NCBI GenBank assembly: GCA_016780605.1
Contig: JADHLS010000096.1
Location: forward strand, 1-10,825
DNA length: 10,825 nt
DNA from: Reyranella sp.
GTDB lineage: Bacteria > Pseudomonadota > Alphaproteobacteria > Reyranellales > Reyranellaceae
Direction of reading: 5' to 3'
Made by a program: the position numbers and the translations under genes. Below, one piece after another: positions 6,442 to 10,825 of this stretch (positions are counted from its first letter, which is position 1; each line of letters opens with the position of its first letter). The notes under the pieces were generated by a model. That model saw only the letters and a program-made list of their open reading frames with translations. It did no database searches and was not told where the DNA came from.

Positions 6442-8895
6442 GTGATCTTTCCTATGGGCTTGGCCGGAGGAGCCGCTGCTTGCTGTCCCATGCTTCTAGG
6501 CGCAGCACTGGCGGCTGTGACCATGGCAGGCATCGCCAGCGCGCAAACCGATCCTGCACGTGACCTGTGCCTCACCGACCCGGCGCCCTTCGATCACGGG
6601 CCTTCTCCGCAAGCAAGAATCGACGCCTGCACGACTTGGATGGACGCCGGCAACCTCAGTCAACATGATCGGGAAGCCGCGTTGGTGGCTCGAGGTGTGG
6701 CCTTTCGCGAAGCCGGCAAGCTCGACCGCGCCCTGGCCGATCACACGGAGGCAATCCGAATGGATGCAGCCTCAGGTCTGGCTTTCACACAGCGCGGCAT
6801 CGACTACGCCCGACAGAGAGACTACGCACGCGCTATTGCCGACTTCACAGAGGCAATACGGCTTGATCCGAAGAATGTAGACGCGTACCTCTATCGCGCC
6901 GATGCAAACCTCGGCAAGGACGACCCGAAGCGTGCGATTGCCGATTACACCGAGGTGCTTCGGCTCGCTCCCGCTCACGCTTCGGCTTACACGGGCCGGG
7001 GTTTGGCCTACGTCCTGCAGGGCGATCCCGACCATGGCATCGCCGACTTGGACGAAGCCGTCAGGCTCGATCCCCACAGCGCATTCGCCCGCAAGGTGCG
7101 GGGGCAGGCCTATCGGAAGAAGGGCGACGATGAGCGCGCGATCGACGATCTCGGCCAGGCGATCCGGCTCGATGCCAACGATGCCGTCGCGCTTGCCGGT
7201 CGTGGTGGCGCCTATCAGCGGCGGGGCAACTACAGTCGCGCGATCGCCGACTACACCTCTGCGATCCAGATCGATCCCGGGAGGGCAAATGTATTCAATA
7301 TGCGGGGTGTCGCGTACGCCAGCAAAGGCGACTACGACCGCGCCATTGCCGACTACACCGAGGCGCTTCGGCTCGATCCGAAACTCACGGCCGCAAGCGA
7401 CAACCGGAACCAGGCGTACCGCGCCAAGGCAGCGGCGGCTTCAGCGGCACAACAAGCGGCCCCATTCGATCGGAAACTGAGCGTCTATGGGTTGAACATG
7501 GCGACTGACGGAAAAGCGGCGGATCCGCTGATTGTCCGCGCCGCGGAGTACGGGGCCACCGGTGAATATGATCGCGCCATCGCGGAGTTGGATCGGGCGC
7601 TGCAAGCGACGCCGCAATCCGCTGCCGCCTACAATATGCGCGGCCAAACCTACGGCATGAAGGGCGACTACGATCACGCCGTAGCGGACTTCGATCAGGC
7701 GATCAAATTGATGCCGGGCTACGCCGCCGCTTTCTACAACCGCGGCCGGACTCTCGCGGCGAAGGGCGACCGTGATCGGGCCGTCCAGGACTTCAGTCAG
7801 GCGATCACCCTCGATTCCAAGTATGTGCTGGCTTACGCCAAGCGCGGCCATGCGTACTACTCCAAGAAGGACTACGCTCGGGCGCTCGCCGATTACACCG
7901 AGGCGATCCGCCTCAGTCCGAACTATGCCGAGGCCTACAACGGCAGGGCCATGGTCTACGCAGCGCAGGGAGACTATGCGCGCGCGCTCGCCGACTGTTC
8001 GAAGGCTATCAGCCTGCAGCCGGATTCGGCAGACTTCTACCGATCGCGGGCCATTCTCAGCGAGGCACAGGGGCAACACGCGCTCGCGACCGCGGACCTG
8101 AACGAGGCCATCGACCTCGATCCGGACCGGGCCGAGCTCTACCTTATGCGCGCAAACGCCTGGATCGGGACCGGCCACCGTGACCGCGCCCAAGAGGATC
8201 TCGACAGGGCGATCGCGCTCGATCCCGGCAATGCCGAAAAGGCTGCAGCCATGGCCTGGGGCCTGAAAGGCCAGATTGATTATCTCAAGGGAGATCTGGC
8301 GATTGCGACGCAAGATTACGACGAAGCGATTCGGCTCGCCGCCGGCTGGGCGCCATTCTACGTTGCGCGTGGCGTGACCTGGGACGCCAGGGGCGACCGG
8401 GACAGCGCGATACGCGATTACACGCAGGCGACGATCCTCCAGCCGGAGCTGCAATCGGCCCATTTCCTTCGCGGGGTAGCGTTTTTCTCTCAGGGTCACT
8501 TCACCCTTGCCGCCGAGGATTTTGCTGCAGCGAATCGGGGCGCGAGCGACCTCCACAATGAGATCTGGCACTACATCGCCAAGCAGCGCGCGGGTCTCGG
8601 CGGCAGCAAAGAGGAACTCGCGCACGCGGCGGCGCTGTACAAGCCAGACGCATGGCCGATGCCGATACTCCAGATGTTCAGGGGCCAGCGCAATCCGGAC
8701 GCCGTTCTGGCCGGATCGGCCGATTCGCAACAACGCTGCGAAGCGGTATTCTACGGCGGTGAGTGGCAACTCCTGCAAGGGAATCGCGCAGCAGCGGCGC
8801 GAGCGTTCGACGCCGCCGCCAGGGACTGCCGGTCGACGTCGGTCGAGTCTTGGGCGGCCCTCGCGGAACTGAAGCAGATGGGCATCCGGAAATGA
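6442..8895 (+). CDS. Exported tetratricopeptide-repeat protein with about 17 TPRs
   Basis: This 817-residue protein begins with a signal peptide (cleavage likely before Gln35 in ASAQT), then a short segment with two cysteines (43, 63) typical of exported alphaproteobacterial TPR proteins. Two blocks of canonical 34-residue TPRs follow: about seven at 78-315, and about ten at 363-705. Their consensus is RGxAYxxKGDYDRAIADYTEAIRLDP. An Ala/Lys-rich break at 316-362 splits the solenoid. The last 110 residues (about 706-817) form a different helical cap with Cys766 and Cys796, resembling the end of other secreted TPR proteins from rhizobia. TPR solenoids bind peptides or partner proteins; here that would be in the periplasm. 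The GTG start has a strong AAGGAG. The stop overlaps the next start as ATGA, so the two are probably translated together. The partner and function are unknown. Confidence 0.93.
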   Translation: MIFPMGLAGGAAACCPMLLGAALAAVTMAGIASAQTDPARDLCLTDPAPFDHGPSPQARIDACTTWMDAGNLSQHDREAALVARGVAFREAGKLDRALADHTEAIRMDAASGLAFTQRGIDYARQRDYARAIADFTEAIRLDPKNVDAYLYRADANLGKDDPKRAIADYTEVLRLAPAHASAYTGRGLAYVLQGDPDHGIADLDEAVRLDPHSAFARKVRGQAYRKKGDDERAIDDLGQAIRLDANDAVALAGRGGAYQRRGNYSRAIADYTSAIQIDPGRANVFNMRGVAYASKGDYDRAIADYTEALRLDPKLTAASDNRNQAYRAKAAAASAAQQAAPFDRKLSVYGLNMATDGKAADPLIVRAAEYGATGEYDRAIAELDRALQATPQSAAAYNMRGQTYGMKGDYDHAVADFDQAIKLMPGYAAAFYNRGRTLAAKGDRDRAVQDFSQAITLDSKYVLAYAKRGHAYYSKKDYARALADYTEAIRLSPNYAEAYNGRAMVYAAQGDYARALADCSKAISLQPDSADFYRSRAILSEAQGQHALATADLNEAIDLDPDRAELYLMRANAWIGTGHRDRAQEDLDRAIALDPGNAEKAAAMAWGLKGQIDYLKGDLAIATQDYDEAIRLAAGWAPFYVARGVTWDARGDRDSAIRDYTQATILQPELQSAHFLRGVAFFSQGHFTLAAEDFAAANRGASDLHNEIWHYIAKQRAGLGGSKEELAHAAALYKPDAWPMPILQMFRGQRNPDAVLAGSADSQQRCEAVFYGGEWQLLQGNRAAAARAFDAAARDCRSTSVESWAALAELKQMGIRK

Positions 8896-10825
8896 CCGCC
8901 GCCATGACAATCAATTCAACGTTGGCCCGATTGTCGGTGGCCCGATTGTCGATGTCAGTTCGTTCCCTTACGGGGCTGCTGGCCGCTTGCTTGCTCTTGG
9001 TCTTGCCCGAGACGGCCCGGGCCCAGTTCGGTTGGTGGTGCGGAGCCGGCGACACGATCTGCACCAATTCGATTTTCGGCCCTTGGTGCGAACCGGTCAC
9101 CACGCCGGCTGCAAGAGCGATATGTCCTCTGCCACAGCAGAGGGAACGAATCGCACCGCCGCCGGACCAGGATCAAGGCATGCCTGCGCAGCCAGAAAGG
9201 CAAGCCGCCCCGCCGCCGCGGGACAGGCAAGCCGCACCTCCGCAGCGCCAAGCCGCACCTCCGCAGCGGCCGCCGCAACTCATCAACCCGACAACACAGC
9301 ACCAGATCCAGCCGCTCCCCTGCCCACGCGGTTTCGCGCAGATCGGAGAGACGTTCTACGGCGGCACCAAGTGCGCGCCAGCCTCGCGGAGGTCCGTGGT
9401 TGCGGGCGGACAACCGCCGCAGCCCAGGCCGGGCTCAGGCGGTTCGCCGCCGTTGGGGAACGACGGCGTGCCGCAGGTCGTGCTGCCAGCGGAGCGGTTC
9501 GGAGCGGACCGGTTCGGGATGGGCGCTGCCGACATCGAGAGTGCGAAGGCCAACGTGGAGCGCGCGAAAGCCAACCTGCAGGCCATTGGCGCCTGGCTTG
9601 AACAAGCTTCGGAAACTCATGAACTCATCATGATCGTGAAGGGAGTGCTGCCTCCCCTGCAAACGCAGTTGGAAAATCTCGGCATCACGGGCGCGAGCGG
9701 CACACTGCCATATCAAGAGGACCTGGGCGGATCCGCGCCCCCGACACCGACGATGCCCGCACTTCCTGCCACCCCGCCATTGCCGACGCCCGCCGCCACG
9801 CCACCAACGGCTCCTCAGGTCGCGATGCCTCAGGTCAATGCGCCGCAAGTCAACTCGCCGCCAGTCAACACGCCGCCAGTCAACACGCCGGCCCCGCCGG
9901 CCAACATCCAACCTCCGGAGATCACGCGCCCAGGTGCAACGGCTCCGCCAAGTGGCGTGTCTGACGATGTGGATCGGTCCACGACCAGCGGGCTGCCGGG
10001 CACCAACCCGCCTGCACCCACGGTCACGACACCCCCGTCGCCGAAAGCTGCGACGCCTCCAGTCACGCCAGCGCCTCATGTCACGACGCTTCGCGGCGCG
10101 CCTCCTCAGACGCCTCCGGTCACAACGCCTCAGGCCAACACGCCGCAAGTGAAAACGCCCCAACTCAACGCGCCGCAAGTCAACTCGCCGCCCAACGTCC
10201 AGCACGGCACCACCACGCCCCCGATCCCGCCGGCCCCGCAGCAGATAGCGACGGCCAACCAGCCCACGGCGGCGCAGGCCGGCGGTTCGGGCACCAACGG
10301 TCCGGCTGCTCCTGTTACGGCAGTAGCGCCAAGTTCCGATGGGGACTCGATCCCGTCACTGCTCGAAGTACCCGTCGACGCTATCGAGCCCGGTCGATCC
10401 CAGCTGCAGGGTGAGCACCGTGTCCTGCAGAAGTCGTATTCGATGCTTCAGCAGGAGGGGCAGGCCTTCAATGCGCAATGCGCTGCAGTGCTCAAAAGGT
10501 CATCCACCGATGCCGAATGCTGGCGCCGATACAAGGAACTCAATGACGAGAGAGTGGCTTACTCGTCTTACGTCAACGACTTCAATGCGCGCGTCCGCGC
10601 AATGCCGCGTTCGCACAAGCCAGTGCTCATGACGCCTGAGGAGGCGGAGCCGTACGTTGGCATGCTTGGAAAGCACATCGCGAAGCTCGCGGCCTTCTGC
10701 AATAGAAACCAATACCTGATCGTTTTTCGCGCCAGCAATCCGGCTAGCATGAAATTCTACGAAGACGACAAATACGTCGCCAAACCCTCCACACCACCAA
10801 ACACCAAGTCCCCGGCAGACAAGGA
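8892..10825 (+). CDS. Secreted proline-rich repeat protein with Cys-rich N-terminal part (3' end beyond window)
   Basis: The frame from ATG 8892 is open for 644 codons to the window edge, without a stop. Residues 21-44 are a textbook signal peptide (MSVRS start, hydrophobic core, cleavage at ARA before Gln45). Next come a Cys/Trp-rich stretch (cysteines 50, 57, 66, 78), a Pro/Gln linker with RQAAPPQ heptads (103-128), a short motif CPRGFAQIGETFYGGTKC (144-161), a helical A-K-A-N repeat segment (213-246), a Pro/Thr-rich region (281-485) with xPQVN pentapeptides, and a helical region from about 487 with cysteines 530, 543 and 603. I recognise no catalytic domain or named family. The ATG at 8892 overlaps the TPR stop; ATG at 8952 would give a normal-length signal peptide. 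Neither has a clear ribosome binding site, so coupling to the TPR gene is likely. It may be an envelope structural or adhesin-like protein, but that is a guess. Confidence 0.85.
   Translation, partial: MTAAMTINSTLARLSVARLSMSVRSLTGLLAACLLLVLPETARAQFGWWCGAGDTICTNSIFGPWCEPVTTPAARAICPLPQQRERIAPPPDQDQGMPAQPERQAAPPPRDRQAAPPQRQAAPPQRPPQLINPTTQHQIQPLPCPRGFAQIGETFYGGTKCAPASRRSVVAGGQPPQPRPGSGGSPPLGNDGVPQVVLPAERFGADRFGMGAADIESAKANVERAKANLQAIGAWLEQASETHELIMIVKGVLPPLQTQLENLGITGASGTLPYQEDLGGSAPPTPTMPALPATPPLPTPAATPPTAPQVAMPQVNAPQVNSPPVNTPPVNTPAPPANIQPPEITRPGATAPPSGVSDDVDRSTTSGLPGTNPPAPTVTTPPSPKAATPPVTPAPHVTTLRGAPPQTPPVTTPQANTPQVKTPQLNAPQVNSPPNVQHGTTTPPIPPAPQQIATANQPTAAQAGGSGTNGPAAPVTAVAPSSDGDSIPSLLEVPVDAIEPGRSQLQGEHRVLQKSYSMLQQEGQAFNAQCAAVLKRSSTDAECWRRYKELNDERVAYSSYVNDFNARVRAMPRSHKPVLMTPEEAEPYVGMLGKHIAKLAAFCNRNQYLIVFRASNPASMKFYEDDKYVAKPSTPPNTKSPADK
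8923..8951 (+). repeat. 15-bp tandem duplication ahead of the signal peptide
   Basis: The 14-mer tggcccgattgtcg occurs at 8923-8936 and again at 8938-8951, a period of 15 bp. In frame it reads LARLS then VARLS, just before Met21. It lengthens the N-terminal region without breaking the frame, and suggests that this stretch is either untranslated leader or a tolerant n-region. Confidence 0.75.
9228..9268 (+). repeat. 21-bp in-frame tandem repeat (RQAAPPQ heptads)
   Basis: The 20-mer caagccgcacctccgcagcg is present at 9228-9247 and 9249-9268, a period of 21 bp. It encodes successive QAAPPQR units, and a less similar copy lies just upstream (9210-9227). It sits in the Pro/Gln-rich linker of the secreted protein, and its near identity at DNA level points to recent duplication. 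Confidence 0.75.
9810..9884 (+). repeat. First block of 15-bp repeats encoding xPQVN pentapeptides
   Basis: Five 15-bp units encode APQVA, MPQVN, APQVN, SPPVN and TPPVN (residues 307-331). The third to fifth units are nearly identical in DNA. A second block follows at 10110-10199. The regular Pro spacing suggests an extended, probably stiff spacer outside the cytoplasm. Confidence 0.75.
10110..10199 (+). repeat. Second block of pentapeptide-encoding repeats, sharing a 23-bp exact match with the first
   Basis: Six 15-bp units encode TPPVT, TPQAN, TPQVK, TPQLN, APQVN and SPPNV (residues 407-436). A 23-bp exact direct repeat joins the two blocks: 9840-9862 equals 10170-10192, 330 bp apart, which is a whole number of codons. 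Recombination between these copies would delete or duplicate 110 residues in frame. Confidence 0.7.

Noticed and set aside
7441..8910. 489-codon open frame on the minus strand across the TPR gene
   Set aside because: Its apparent repeats mirror the TPR codons on the other strand, and it has no independent motif or ribosome binding site.
8987..9601. 204-codon plus-strand frame within the proline-rich gene
   Set aside because: It is out of frame with the signal-peptide-bearing frame from 8892 and is Arg/Ala-rich without motifs.
9810..10199. Possible CRISPR-like array
   Set aside because: The units are contiguous 15-mers in coding frame, with no unique spacers of uniform length.
9435..10205. 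Minus-strand frame with RRVDLRR-like repeats resembling a pentapeptide-repeat protein
   Set aside because: The repeat is the reverse complement of the Pro/Val/Asn-coding units. The plus-strand frame has a signal peptide and stays open for 644 codons, so it is the real one.

Overview
The window looks like chromosomal DNA from a GC-rich alphaproteobacterium, probably of the Hyphomicrobiales or a related soil lineage such as Bradyrhizobium or Reyranella. The grounds are an AapJ-type amino-acid binding protein, exported TPR and peptidoglycan-binding-like proteins of the kind common in these groups, high third-position GC, and a FixK/FNR-like box. The genus is inference; no rRNA or tRNA gene is present to settle it.

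Layout, left to right. (1) 2-802 (+) is the 3' part of aapJ, cut by the window edge; no aapQMP permease or ATPase genes follow it. (2) 803-1239 is about 440 bp without a gene, between two converging genes. It holds a 3 x 9-bp direct repeat and a GC-rich hairpin. (3) 1240-4147 (-) holds a membrane acyltransferase of the Acyltransferase_3/OpgC type, followed 85 bp downstream by a four-domain rhodanese-like protein in which only the second domain keeps the catalytic cysteine. (4) 4276-5551 is a patch of broken genes: an Ada/AraC-type alkylation-response regulator lacking its 5' end (-), an alpha/beta-hydrolase lacking its 5' half and frameshifted by a 7-bp duplication (+), and a glutathione S-transferase lacking its middle (+). 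The 5' ends of the Ada and hydrolase remnants meet at about 4770, as if one deletion removed a divergent promoter region and both gene starts.

(5) 5539-10825 is a group of three exported proteins. A peptidoglycan-binding-like protein (-) diverges from a large TPR protein (+). The TPR stop codon overlaps by four bases the start of a long proline-rich secreted protein (+) that runs off the right edge. That last reading frame is open for 644 codons from 8892 and is easy to miss because it has no stop inside the window. The 102-bp divergent spacer carries a perfect TTGA-N6-TCAA dyad, placed as expected for FixK/FNR activation of the TPR/proline-rich operon.

The three exported proteins are the best candidate for an undescribed system: a periplasmic or envelope module with a TPR scaffold, a cysteine-rich pentapeptide-repeat partner and a possible peptidoglycan-associated partner, perhaps induced at low oxygen. 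This joint role is inference from signal peptides, gene order and the shared promoter region.
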